Shown: positions 55,154-63,982 of the stretch, piece after piece
Layout: each line of letters starts with the position of its first letter
How positions within the stretch are numbered: the first letter of the stretch is position 1
Assembly: GCA_036489755.1 (NCBI GenBank)
Contig: DASXFD010000083.1
Coordinates: forward strand, 62,001 to 126,000
DNA length: 64,000 nucleotides
Origin: JABFXX01 sp036489755
GTDB taxonomy: Bacteria > Myxococcota_A > Polyangia > Haliangiales > Haliangiaceae
Reading direction: 5' to 3'
Notes under the pieces: model-generated
What the model was told of the DNA's origin: nothing
The model's database searches: none
What the model saw: the letters and a program-made list of their open reading frames with translations, nothing else
Position numbers and translations under genes: made by a program

Positions 55154-56536
55154 GTGAGCGAGCTGTTCGTCGTGGGCGTCAGCTGGCACACCGCGCCGGT
55201 CGCGGTGCGCGAGAAGCTCGCGTTTCGCGAGGACGAGCTGGCCGACGTGCTGCGCGGGCTCGTCGGCGAGCTGCCTGTCCTCGAGGCGCTGCTGGTCTCG
55301 ACGTGCAACCGCGTCGAGCTCTACGGCGTCGCGAAGCCGGGCGCCGAGCCGAGCGAAGGCGACGTCCAGGCGTATCTCGCGCGGCAGCGTTCGATCGCGC
55401 TCGCCGACGTCGCCGACGTGCTGTACGCGCACCGCGGGCCGGCTGCGATCCGCCACGTGTTTCGCGTCGCGTCGTCGCTCGATAGTCTCGTCGTCGGCGA
55501 AGCGCAGATCTTGGGCCAGCTCAAGGGCGCGTTCTCGATCGCGGGCGCGACCGGCACGGCGGGCCCGGTGTTGTCGCGGGCGCTCGAGCGCGCGTTCGGC
55601 GTGGCCAAGCGCGTGCGCCGCGAGACCGACATCGCGCGCGGCGCCGCGAACGTGTCGTCGGTCGCGGTCGAGCTCGCGCGGCGCGTGTTCGGCGAGCTCA
55701 GCGGCAAGCGCGTGCTCGTCGTCGGCGCGGGAAAAATGAGCTCGCTCGCCGCGAAGCACCTGTACGCGCACGGCGCGCAGGAGATCGTCGTGACCAACCG
55801 CTCGCCCGAGCGTGCGCAGCTGCTCGCCGACGAGATCGATGCGATCGCGAAGCCGTGGAGCGAGCTCGAGCAGTTGCTCGCCGCGGCCGATGTCGTGATC
55901 AGCTCGACCGGCGCGCGCGAGCCGGTGCTGACCTACGCGATGTTCAAGCGCGTCGCGAAGGCGCGGCGCTGGCGTGAGATGATCGTGATCGACATCGCGG
56001 TGCCGCGCGACGCGGAAGCCAAGATCGCCGATCTCGACGGCGTATACCTCTACGACATCGACGATCTCGACAAGGTCGTCAAAGCCAACCTCGCCGAGCG
56101 CCAGAAGTCGGCCGCGCAGGCCGCGAAGATCGTCGAGCACGAGGCCGGCCAGTTCGAGCACTGGCTGCGCACGCAAGGCGTGGTGCCGACGATCCGCGCA
56201 TTGCGCGCGCGCTTCGCCGAGGTCGGCGATGCCGAGGTCGCGAAGGCACTCGACCAGCTGTCGCGCCGCGATCACACACGCGATCAGCAGCGCGAGCTCG
56301 TACAGCGCGTCGTGCAGCTCGTGATCAACAAGCTCTTGCACACGCCGACGACCGTGCTGCGCGGCTCCGACGCCGACGCCGGCCTGTTGCGCGCGGAGAT
56401 CCTCGCCGAGCTGTTCGCGCTCGAGCCGATCGTGGCCAGCGAAGCGAGCCCCGGGGCGATCGATTCAGAATCTGCGGACGTCCTCGCCGAGGAAGCGCCC
56501 GCCGTGGAGACCCCTTCAGAGAAGGCACGCGCGTGA
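55154..56536 (+). CDS. hemA: Glutamyl-tRNA reductase
   Basis: A 460-aa enzyme that reduces glutamyl-tRNA(Glu) to glutamate-1-semialdehyde, the committed step of C5-pathway tetrapyrrole synthesis. The catalytic Cys51 lies in LLVSTCNRVELY, followed by DSLVVGEAQILGQLK, the NADPH domain with VLVVGAGKMSSLAAKHL and TNRSPERAQLLA, VIDIAVPRDAE, and the C-terminal dimerisation helices. A roughly 45-residue acidic C-terminal tail (SESADVLAEEAPAVETPSEKA) is an extension over E. coli HemA. The GTG start is at 55154 and the stop overlaps hemC. Confidence 0.95.
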   Translation: MSELFVVGVSWHTAPVAVREKLAFREDELADVLRGLVGELPVLEALLVSTCNRVELYGVAKPGAEPSEGDVQAYLARQRSIALADVADVLYAHRGPAAIRHVFRVASSLDSLVVGEAQILGQLKGAFSIAGATGTAGPVLSRALERAFGVAKRVRRETDIARGAANVSSVAVELARRVFGELSGKRVLVVGAGKMSSLAAKHLYAHGAQEIVVTNRSPERAQLLADEIDAIAKPWSELEQLLAAADVVISSTGAREPVLTYAMFKRVAKARRWREMIVIDIAVPRDAEAKIADLDGVYLYDIDDLDKVVKANLAERQKSAAQAAKIVEHEAGQFEHWLRTQGVVPTIRALRARFAEVGDAEVAKALDQLSRRDHTRDQQRELVQRVVQLVINKLLHTPTTVLRGSDADAGLLRAEILAELFALEPIVASEASPGAIDSESADVLAEEAPAVETPSEKARA

Positions 56537-57465
56537 GCACCGACGACAAACTAGTGATCGCGACCCGCGGCTCCGCGCTGGCGTTGTGGCAGGCCAACCA
56601 CGTCAAGGCGCGGCTCGAGGCCGTCGCGCCCGGGCGCACCGTCGAGCTCTTGATCATCAAGACGTCCGGCGATCAGATCCAGGACATCCCGCTCGCGCAG
56701 GTCGGCGGCAAAGGCCTGTTCGTGAAAGAGATCGAGCAGGCGCTCCTCGACGGCAAGGCGGATCTCGCCGTGCACTCGATGAAGGACCTGCCGCCCGAGC
56801 TCGCGCCGGGCCTGTCGATCGCCGCGGTGTCGGCGCGCGAGACGCCGTGGGACGCGCTGTGCGCGCGCGAGGCGGTCACGGTCGACACGCTGGCGAAGGG
56901 CGCCACCGTCGGCACGTCGAGCATGCGCCGCCAGTGCCAGCTGCTCGCGCACCGGCCCGATCTGAAGATCGAGATGCTGCGCGGCAACGTGCCGACGCGC
57001 ATCCAGCGCCTCGACGTGGGCAGGTTCGACGCGATCGTGCTTGCCGCCGCCGGTCTGCAACGGCTCGGGCTCGGCGATCGAATCACGCAGCTGTTGCCGC
57101 TCGAGATCAGCATTCCGGCGGTCGCGCAGGGCGTGCTCGCGATCGAGACGCGCGACGGCGACGCGATCACCACGAAGCTCGTGATCGACGCGATCCACGA
57201 CGCTCACGCCGCCGCGGCCGTCGCCGCCGAGCGCGCATTCCTCGCACGGATGGGCGGCAGCTGCACCACGCCGCTCGCCGCGCACGCGCTCGATCGCGAC
57301 GACGGCGGCATGCGGCTCGTCGGCATGGTCGGGCTCCCCGACGGCACGCGCGTCCTGCACGCCGAGCTCGGCGGCGCGCGCGATCAGGCGCACCTGATGG
57401 GAACCAAGCTCGCCGAAGACCTCATCGGGCAGGGCGCCGACGCGATCCTCGCGGCGACGCGGTAG
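56533..57465 (+). CDS. hemC: Hydroxymethylbilane synthase (porphobilinogen deaminase)
   Basis: A 310-aa cytoplasmic enzyme that joins four porphobilinogens into hydroxymethylbilane. Family motifs are intact: VIATRGSALALWQANHV at the start, GGKGLFVKEIEQALLDGKADLAVHSMKDLP, VGTSSMRRQCQLLAHRPDL, RGNVPTRIQRLD, and GGSCTTPLAAHA, where Cys244 should carry the dipyrromethane cofactor. Length is typical. It is translationally coupled to hemA by a GTGA overlap. The later haem genes (hemD, hemB) are not in this window. Confidence 0.96.
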   Translation: MSTDDKLVIATRGSALALWQANHVKARLEAVAPGRTVELLIIKTSGDQIQDIPLAQVGGKGLFVKEIEQALLDGKADLAVHSMKDLPPELAPGLSIAAVSARETPWDALCAREAVTVDTLAKGATVGTSSMRRQCQLLAHRPDLKIEMLRGNVPTRIQRLDVGRFDAIVLAAAGLQRLGLGDRITQLLPLEISIPAVAQGVLAIETRDGDAITTKLVIDAIHDAHAAAAVAAERAFLARMGGSCTTPLAAHALDRDDGGMRLVGMVGLPDGTRVLHAELGGARDQAHLMGTKLAEDLIGQGADAILAATR

Positions 57466-57471
57466 CTCGCG

Positions 57472-59583
57472 ATGCGGCGCGCGGTCATCGGCTACGCGGT
57501 TCTGCTATGCGCGCTGTGGTACCCGGTCTTCACGTCGCATCAGGTCTGCGCGTGGGATTGCGTGCTCGAGTACTGGCCGGATCTCGTGTTCCAGGTCCAC
57601 TCGGTGCAGCACCACACGCTGCCGCTGTGGTGCCCGTGGTCGCTCGGCGGTTATCCGTTCGCCGGCGATCTGCAGAGCGGGCTGTACTCGCCGGTGAACT
57701 GGATCTGCATCGCGTTCGGGCTCGTGTTCGGCACCGGCGCGTGGCTGATCCAGCTCAAGGTCATGCTCGGGATGCTCGTCGGGCTGTGCGGCGTGCACGC
57801 GCTCGCGTGGAGCCGCACGCGCTCGCACCTCGCCGGGTTCGTCGCCGCGATCACGTACGTGCTCGGCAGCCCGCTGCTCGTGCACAAGAACGGCGCGTTC
57901 TTGTGGCCGCTGCTCTATCTGCCGTGGGCGGTGCTCGCGCTGTCGCGGTTCTTCGATGCGCCGTCGCTGCGGCGCGGCGCGCTGCTCGGGCTCGCGATCT
58001 GGCTGTGCGGCTCGGCCGGTCACCCGCAGGCGTTCTTCTACGACCTCGTCGTGCTCGCGGCGTACGGGACGTTTCGCGCGGTCTCGGTGCGGCAATGGCG
58101 CGCGGCGCTGGCCGGGCTCGCCGTCGCGTTCGTGATCGCGGCGCTGACGCTCGCGGTCGTCTATCTGCCGTCGATCGACGCGATCGCGCTCTCCGATCGC
58201 GCCGTGCGCAGCGCGTCGTACGTCCTCGACGGCGGCGTGCCGCCGAGCGAGCTGCGCGAGCTGTTCGTGCCGAACCTCGACGGCAACTGGCAGATCGACG
58301 TCTACGTCGGCCCGCTCGCGATCGTCGGCGCGATCTGGGCGTTGCTCGGCGCGCGCTCTCGCAACGACCGCCGCGAGACGATCTTCTGGTGCGCGCTCGC
58401 GGCGATCGGCATGGTGCTCGCGCTCGGCCGCGACGGTCACCTGCTCGCGTTTTGCTATCGCTACGTGCCCGGCTTCACGCTGTTTCGCATCGCGTATCGA
58501 CTCAAGGTCATTTTCGGGTTCGCGGCGGCCGTGCTCGCCGGCGACGGCATCGCGGCGATCGCGCGCGTGCGCATGGAGCCGGCGCGGCGCTACGCCTGGG
58601 CGGCCGCGGCGTGTTGGCTCGTCGTCGCGGCGATCATCGCGCGCACGCCGTATCTGATCTCGCAGAATCTGATCTTCGTGGCCGCGCTCGTCCCGCTCGG
58701 CGCGCGGCTCGGCGGTCGCCCGCGCTCGATCGCGATCGCGCTGCTCGTGCTCGTCGATCTGTGGGCCGCGGGCGCCAGCAAGCTCGCGATCCTGCAACCA
58801 CGGCCGGATCCCGATGCGCACGCGGACATCGTCGCCAGCATGCCCGGCGCGGCCGATCATTGGCGCTATCACGTCGACGACGTCGTGCTGCCGACGGGCG
58901 GCACGGTACCGTACGAGACCGCGTATCACGACGAGCTGCGCGACTTCTCGGGCTACGGTAATCCGATCGCGTCGCGCCGGCAGACTACGGTCGAGCGCGA
59001 GGCGCTGCGCACGCCGGGCCTGCTCGCGCATTTTGGCGTGCGCTATTTGCTCGGCGGCCACGTGCATCCGCCCGATGCGCGTCGCTCGCCGATGCTGCGC
59101 GGGTTCGAGCTCGACGACGTCGCGCCACTCGCGGTGGTCTATCCGGCGGCCGAACGGCTGCGTGAAGGCGCCGTGCTCGATCGCCTGCGCGGCGAGAAAC
59201 CATCCCAGCTGACGCGCGCGCTCGTGGAGGCCGATGCGCCGCCCGGCCTGCCGGTCTCGAGCTTCGCGCCGGTCGCCGCAGACATCACGCGCTACACGCA
59301 AAACGAGCTCGAGCTCGACGTGTCGGCGCCGCAGGCCGGCGTGCTCGTCGTCAACGAGCCGTGGTTTCCCGGCTGGGTCGCTTACGTCGACGGCATCGAG
59401 ACCGCGCCGTTTCGGGCGAACTATCTGTCGCGCGCGGTGGTCGTGCCGTCCGGCACGTCGCACGTGCGGTTCGTGTTCGAGCCCGCGCACTACCGGCTGC
59501 TGATGCTCGCGTTCGTGCTCGGCCTCGGCCTCGGCCTCGGCCTCGCCGCGCTCGGCCTCCGCTCGGGGGACGGTCTACACTAG
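57472..59583 (+). CDS. YfhO-like multi-spanning membrane protein
   Basis: A 703-aa membrane protein with about twelve transmembrane segments in the first 430 residues, then a soluble region of about 250 residues and a final membrane helix. The opening (SHQVCAWDCVLEYWPDLVFQVHSV, LPLWCPWSLGGYPFAGDLQSGLYSPVNWI) and the end (LVVNEPWFPGWVAYVDGIE, RAVVVPSGTSHVRFVFEPAHYRL) are typical of the YfhO family, distant relatives of GT-C glycosyltransferases that modify surface polymers. The final helix is a Gly-Leu repeat (GLGLGLGLA) encoded by a hexanucleotide repeat. Its last residues and TAG stop fall inside the left terminal repeat of the palindromic element. It starts 6 bp after hemC. Confidence 0.8.
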   Translation: MRRAVIGYAVLLCALWYPVFTSHQVCAWDCVLEYWPDLVFQVHSVQHHTLPLWCPWSLGGYPFAGDLQSGLYSPVNWICIAFGLVFGTGAWLIQLKVMLGMLVGLCGVHALAWSRTRSHLAGFVAAITYVLGSPLLVHKNGAFLWPLLYLPWAVLALSRFFDAPSLRRGALLGLAIWLCGSAGHPQAFFYDLVVLAAYGTFRAVSVRQWRAALAGLAVAFVIAALTLAVVYLPSIDAIALSDRAVRSASYVLDGGVPPSELRELFVPNLDGNWQIDVYVGPLAIVGAIWALLGARSRNDRRETIFWCALAAIGMVLALGRDGHLLAFCYRYVPGFTLFRIAYRLKVIFGFAAAVLAGDGIAAIARVRMEPARRYAWAAAACWLVVAAIIARTPYLISQNLIFVAALVPLGARLGGRPRSIAIALLVLVDLWAAGASKLAILQPRPDPDAHADIVASMPGAADHWRYHVDDVVLPTGGTVPYETAYHDELRDFSGYGNPIASRRQTTVEREALRTPGLLAHFGVRYLLGGHVHPPDARRSPMLRGFELDDVAPLAVVYPAAERLREGAVLDRLRGEKPSQLTRALVEADAPPGLPVSSFAPVAADITRYTQNELELDVSAPQAGVLVVNEPWFPGWVAYVDGIETAPFRANYLSRAVVVPSGTSHVRFVFEPAHYRLLMLAFVLGLGLGLGLAALGLRSGDGLH
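59518..59544 (+). repeat. CTCGGC hexanucleotide repeat in the last YfhO-like helix
   Basis: Four full CTCGGC units plus a half unit encode alternating Leu-Gly in the last membrane segment. Gain or loss of a unit would keep the reading frame and change the helix length by two residues, so slippage would be tolerated. Confidence 0.6.
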
Positions 59584-59782
59584 CGAAACTTGCGTGGCGT
59601 AACCCCACATAGTTGCTCGGTGTGCGAGGGACGCACTAAAGCGAAGCGCATCGCGAAGCGTCGCGCGGCCGAATCTCGGACACCACACCATGCGAATCGG
59701 CGTTCGCTTTAGTCCGTCCCTGACGGCATCAACAACATCGAGCACTTGCTCGCCGGAAGTTTCGTTAGTGTAGACCGTCCCC
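59566..59782. mobile_element. 217-bp palindromic REP/MITE-like element
   Basis: Bases 59566-59591 and 59757-59782 are inverted repeats matching at 25 of 26 positions. Inside them, 59628-59645 and 59703-59720 form a second inverted pair (17 of 18), with arms based on GGGACG and ACTAAAGCGAA. Both pairs share exactly the same centre (59674), so the whole element can fold into one long hairpin. No convincing gene lies inside. The GGGACGG...ACTAA wording recalls REP sequences associated with Y1/RAYT transposases (recollection, not a search). It fills the gap between two convergent genes; the left repeat supplies the YfhO-like stop codon and the right one ends one base before the sulfatase stop. 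Confidence 0.72.
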
Positions 59783-59783
59783 G

Positions 59784-61760
59784 TTAGTCGAACGGCGAGC
59801 TGCGGCCGGCGGCTTGGCGGGCGCGCAGCTTGGCCTCGAGCTCGGCGAGCTTGGCGGGCTCGTGCTGCGCGAGATCGGTTTTCTCGTCGGGATCGGTCGC
59901 GAGGTCGTAGAGCTCGAGCCGGTTGCCGTCGTCGATGATTTTCCACGAGCCATCGACGAACGCGGTGATGCCGCCGGGATTCGAGCGATCCTTGATCATC
60001 GCCGCGAATGCTTCGCCGTCGGGCCGCGACGCGCGTGCGCCGGTCGCGAGATCGGCGAACGAGCCGCCGTCGAACGCGGCGCCGTGGACGCCGCTGGCCG
60101 GCGGCTGAAACCCTGCGAGCTCGAGCAGTGTCGGCACGAGGTTCGTCGAGCTCACGGTCTCGTGCACGCGTTGCGCGGGGATGCCGGGCCCTTCGATCAC
60201 GAGCGGCACGTGGAGCTGCGAGTCGTACAGATCGGTGGAGTGGTTGAGGTGACCGTGCTCGCCGAGCCCCTCGCCGTGATCGGCGGTGATCACGAAGATC
60301 GGCGGCTTCGCGGCGGACCGGAACGGCGCGACGAGATCGGCGAGCATCGCGTCGCACTGGGTGAGCACGTGATCGTAGACGCGCGTGCGATCGGCGGCGG
60401 GCGGCTCGCCCGACGCGGACCAGTTGTGCGGCTCGAGGATGTGGATCCACAGGAACAGCGGCCGATTGTTCGGGCGCTTCGCGCGCGCTTCGAGCCAGGT
60501 GCGCGCGAGCCGCGCGAGCTTCGTGCCGTCGTGCTCGATCTCGAGGTGCTCGAGGCCGCGCTGCAGGCCGGTGTGCACCGCCGGGCCCCAGAAGCTCTCG
60601 CAGCACATGAAGCCGGCGGTCTCGTAGCCGGCGGCCTGCAGGCGCTCGGCGAGCAGTACGTGACGCGGATCGATCCGCAGCGCCCAGCTGACGACGCGGC
60701 CGTGCACGCGATCCGCGCCGAGCCCGGTGATCATCGACGGGATCGAGCGCCGCGTCACGTTGCTCGGCGAGAACGCCCACTCGAACACGGTGCCCTGTTG
60801 CGCGAGCGCGGCGAGCGTCGGCATGTCGGCGTGCCCGCCGTAGGGCGGCGTGTGATCGGCGCGCACGGTATCGATCGTGACCAAGATGATGTCGGGATGG
60901 CTCGCGCCCGGCCGCGGCACCGGCGCGAACTCCGCGAGCGAGATCGCGTCGCGGATGTGGTCGAGATCGAACACGCGATCGATCGCGAGCCCGGCGAGCG
61001 CGCGGTCGCCCCACAGCTCGAGTGTCGCGTCGGGGGCGACCCGCGTCGCGGCGACGGCGGCCACGCTCGCGGCGATGCACGCGACGATCGCGAGCGCGCT
61101 CGCACCGACGCGGAGGCGCCCCCAGCGGTGCCACGTCGCGTGGGCGAGCCCGGCGGTCGCGAGGGCCGCGGCCGGCGCGTAGAACAGGCTGGTGTCGAAG
61201 GCGCCGAGGCTCGGCCGGACGATCGCGAGCCACGCGGTCGCCGCGATCCCGATCGCGATCGCGGCGCACGCTTCGATCACCACGCGCGGCCGAAACGCGC
61301 CCGGCCAGCGCCGCGCAGCCGGCGCGAGCGCGATGCACGCGAGGCGCGCCATCGGCCGCGACAGCGCCGCGAGCACGATCGCGACGGTCGCGGCGAGCGT
61401 CGATTCGAAGTACGCGACCGACATCGGCGCGAACGCGCTGTTCGCCGCGAACCAGCGCGTGCCGACGAGCGAGCTCGCGCCGAGGAGCGCGGCGTCGCAG
61501 CCGATCACGAGGAGCCATGCGGCGAACCGCGGCGACGCGGCGACGGCGAGCTCGCGCGGTTGCCACGCGGCGTACAGCGCGCGCGTCACGAGGCTCGCCG
61601 CCAACAAGATCGGCACGACGAGCAGCGTGACGAAGCCGGCGCCGAGCAGCAGCGAGCCGCCGCCGCTGTGCGCATCGACGATCGCGGCCGCGATGCCGCC
61701 GCAGCACGCTGCGACCGCGCTCGGTGCGAGCCATCCCGAGGCGCGGCGAATCCAAGGCAC
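59784..61760 (-). CDS. Membrane sulfatase-family phosphotransferase or sulfatase
   Basis: A 658-aa protein with about six hydrophobic segments in the first 270 residues and a C-terminal alkaline-phosphatase/sulfatase fold. Metal-binding motifs are visible: DIILVTIDTVRADH (near residue 290) and VITADHGEGLGEHGHL (near residue 495). The nucleophile region reads SNVTRRSIPSMITGL, without the CxPxR or SxPxR that is converted to formylglycine in true sulfatases; a Thr or Ser nucleophile, as in LtaS/EptA-type lipid head-group transferases, is possible. That, with the membrane domain, suggests envelope phosphotransfer. The GTG at 61760 is chosen because earlier starts run into the divergent cpoB-like gene. 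Confidence 0.78.
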   Translation of the reverse strand: MPWIRRASGWLAPSAVAACCGGIAAAIVDAHSGGGSLLLGAGFVTLLVVPILLAASLVTRALYAAWQPRELAVAASPRFAAWLLVIGCDAALLGASSLVGTRWFAANSAFAPMSVAYFESTLAATVAIVLAALSRPMARLACIALAPAARRWPGAFRPRVVIEACAAIAIGIAATAWLAIVRPSLGAFDTSLFYAPAAALATAGLAHATWHRWGRLRVGASALAIVACIAASVAAVAATRVAPDATLELWGDRALAGLAIDRVFDLDHIRDAISLAEFAPVPRPGASHPDIILVTIDTVRADHTPPYGGHADMPTLAALAQQGTVFEWAFSPSNVTRRSIPSMITGLGADRVHGRVVSWALRIDPRHVLLAERLQAAGYETAGFMCCESFWGPAVHTGLQRGLEHLEIEHDGTKLARLARTWLEARAKRPNNRPLFLWIHILEPHNWSASGEPPAADRTRVYDHVLTQCDAMLADLVAPFRSAAKPPIFVITADHGEGLGEHGHLNHSTDLYDSQLHVPLVIEGPGIPAQRVHETVSSTNLVPTLLELAGFQPPASGVHGAAFDGGSFADLATGARASRPDGEAFAAMIKDRSNPGGITAFVDGSWKIIDDGNRLELYDLATDPDEKTDLAQHEPAKLAELEAKLRARQAAGRSSPFD

Positions 61761-61889
61761 GACGCGAAAACTGTACTCGGCCTGCGGCAACGCCGCCAAC
61801 GCGCACTTATCGAAGCACTTCGCGAGCGTCGCGCAGCGGGTTTTTTGCGCCGCGGTTCGATCGCTGCCTACGATCGCTTCGCCGTGATC

Positions 61890-62717
61890 ATGCGCATCTG
61901 TCTCGTCATCGCAGCCGGAGCGGGCTGCGCGTCTCCGATGTCGCAGCTGCGCACGGAAAACCATCAGCTATCGGCGGAGGTCGCCGAGCTGCGCGTCGAT
62001 CACCGGGCGCAGGATCGCAAGATCCGCGATCTCGAGCATCAGCTCGCGCTCCAGAAGAGCGGGGCGGGTGTGCCGGATATGCCGCAGCTTCCCGTCGAGG
62101 TCGTCGCGCCGCCGCCGACCACGCAGGCGACCGACGAGCGTGTCGTCGGCGTGGCCGCGGATGGCGGCGAGATCATCTACGAAGGCGACGCGGTGCTCGG
62201 CCGATCGCCATCGGCTCCCGCGCCCGCGCCGCAAGTCGCGAGCGTGCCGCCGGCGTCGGATCGGATCGAGGTCACGCATCGCATTCCGCCGATGTCGGCG
62301 CGTGCATCGCACGCGAAGTTCCGCGACGTCGCGCCGGTTCCGAACGAAGCCGCCGCGGCCGATTACCGCGCCGCCGTCGAGCTCGTCAAAGCGGGCAAGC
62401 ACGACGAGGCGCAGAACGCGCTGCACGCGTTCCTCAAGACCTATCCGCGCCACGAGTACGCGGACAACGCGCAGTACTGGCTCGGCGAGGACTTCTACGC
62501 ACAGAAGGACTTCACGCATGCGCTGGCCGAGTTCCGCGCTACGATCGAGACGTACCCGCGCGGCAACAAGGTGCCCGATGCGCTGCTCAAGGTCGGTTAC
62601 TGCTATCAAGCTCTCGGCCAGCCCGACAAGGCGCGCGCCGTGTTGGAGCAAGTCGTGAGCTTGTATCCGAAGAGCGAGCCCGCGGCGCTCGCGACGAAGC
62701 GCCTGGAGGTTCTGTGA
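61890..62717 (+). CDS. CpoB/YbgF-like TPR lipoprotein
   Basis: A 275-aa envelope protein. A short signal ends in the lipobox AAGAGC (near Cys13), followed by a coiled coil with heptads (LRTENHQLSAEVAELRVDH and IRDLEHQLALQ), a Pro/Ala-rich linker, and a C-terminal YbgF-type TPR domain with DYRAAVELVKAGKHDEAQNALHAFLKTYPRHEYADNAQYWLGEDFYAQKDF and GYCYQALGQPDKA. CpoB coordinates outer-membrane constriction with peptidoglycan synthesis by binding Tol proteins; tol genes are not in this window. A GTG six bases earlier (61884) is an alternative start. GTGA overlap with the next gene. Confidence 0.84.
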   Translation: MRICLVIAAGAGCASPMSQLRTENHQLSAEVAELRVDHRAQDRKIRDLEHQLALQKSGAGVPDMPQLPVEVVAPPPTTQATDERVVGVAADGGEIIYEGDAVLGRSPSAPAPAPQVASVPPASDRIEVTHRIPPMSARASHAKFRDVAPVPNEAAAADYRAAVELVKAGKHDEAQNALHAFLKTYPRHEYADNAQYWLGEDFYAQKDFTHALAEFRATIETYPRGNKVPDALLKVGYCYQALGQPDKARAVLEQVVSLYPKSEPAALATKRLEVL

Positions 62718-63982
62718 AGAAGCGCGTGAGGCGCGCGCTGTTCGTGGCGGTCGCGACGATGCCGGCCGCGGCGAACGCGCAGGTTCCGATCTATCCGACC
62801 GGCGCGATCCCGCAGCCGCCGGTCAACCTCGATCCATCGGTGGGCGGCAGTCAGGCGCCACCGCCGCCGGCTCCGACGCAGCAGTCGAACACGCCGAACG
62901 TGATCGTCGTGAAGCCCGACGGCTCGGTGACGAATTCCAACGGCGGCGACAACGCGGCGCCGAGCGGCTACTTCGTCGACAGCGGCGCGCCGACCGGCAT
63001 CATGAACCCGGAGAACGAGCCGGCGCAGGTCAACAGCGGGCCGGTGCCCGAGCTCCACGTGGTTCGCTCGGGCGACACGCTGTGGGACATCTGCGCGTAC
63101 TACTTCAACGACCCATGGCAGTGGCCGAAGATCTGGTCGTACAACCCGCAGGTCACGAACCCGCACTGGATCTATCCGGGCGACCTCGTGCGGCTCTTGC
63201 CGCGGGGCCAGTTCGCGCAGACCGCGACCGACATCAAGCCGGCGAACACCGAGACGCCGCAGCCGGTCGACAACCTGCCGCCGCCGGCGAGAAAGATCGG
63301 CGTCGGCCTGCAGCAGGTCGCATTCGTCGAGAAGAGCGACCTCGATCGCTCGATCACGATCGACGGCTCCGTCGACGAGAAAGTGCTGCTCGGCAAGGGC
63401 GATGCGGTCTACCTGAGCTATCCGACGAACAACCCGCCCGAGGTCGGCAAGACGTACTCGATCTACGTCCCCGACAACCCGGTGCACTCGGGCGGCAAGG
63501 ACTACGGCGCGTACGTGCGGCTGCTCGGCACGCTGCGCGTCGAGAACGTCAAGCAGGACAAGCGCGCGCGCGCCGTGATCACCGACTCGAACATGGAGAT
63601 CGAGCGCGGCGCGAAGGTCGGCCCGCTACTCAAAGAATTCTCGACGGTGCCGAACGTGCCGCCGAAGGTCGACCTGCAGGGTTCGATCATCGCGATGCTC
63701 ACGCGCGATCGTCTGATCGGACAAGGCGAGCTGGTGTTCATCGATCAGGGCCAGGGCTCCGGCGTCGAGGTCGGCAATCGGATGTATGTGGTCCGCCGCG
63801 GCGACGCGTATCCGGATCATGCCTTGACGACCGTCGGCCAGGACGATCGGCGGTTCCCGGCGCGCGCCCTCGGTCAGGTCGTGATCGTGGAGGTCGGCGA
63901 CAAGATCTCGGTCGGTCTGGTCACGCTGTCGATCCAGGAGATGGGCGTAGGGGACGTGGTGATGATGCAGGCCGCGAAGTAG
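62714..63982 (+). CDS. Secreted LysM-domain protein
   Basis: A 422-aa periplasmic or surface protein with a cleavable-type signal peptide (KKRVRRALFVAVATMPAAANAQ). A Pro/Gln/Asn-rich linker precedes a LysM domain at about residues 115-160 (LHVVRSGDTLWDICAYYFNDPWQWPKIWSYNPQV, IYPGDLVRLLP), which binds peptidoglycan. The C-terminal 240 residues are beta-rich (VGNRMYVVRRGDA, GQVVIVEVGDKISVGLVTLS) and resemble other myxobacterial LysM proteins, without a recognised enzyme. A GGAGGT ribosome site lies 3 bp before the GTG at 62714. It is co-transcribed with the CpoB-like gene and ends 18 bases before the window edge. Confidence 0.86.
   Translation: MKKRVRRALFVAVATMPAAANAQVPIYPTGAIPQPPVNLDPSVGGSQAPPPPAPTQQSNTPNVIVVKPDGSVTNSNGGDNAAPSGYFVDSGAPTGIMNPENEPAQVNSGPVPELHVVRSGDTLWDICAYYFNDPWQWPKIWSYNPQVTNPHWIYPGDLVRLLPRGQFAQTATDIKPANTETPQPVDNLPPPARKIGVGLQQVAFVEKSDLDRSITIDGSVDEKVLLGKGDAVYLSYPTNNPPEVGKTYSIYVPDNPVHSGGKDYGAYVRLLGTLRVENVKQDKRARAVITDSNMEIERGAKVGPLLKEFSTVPNVPPKVDLQGSIIAMLTRDRLIGQGELVFIDQGQGSGVEVGNRMYVVRRGDAYPDHALTTVGQDDRRFPARALGQVVIVEVGDKISVGLVTLSIQEMGVGDVVMMQAAK

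Noticed and set aside
59584..59783. Minus-strand open frame across the palindromic element as a transposase remnant
   Set aside because: The translation follows from the inverted repeats and shows no HUH, DDE or other transposase motif.
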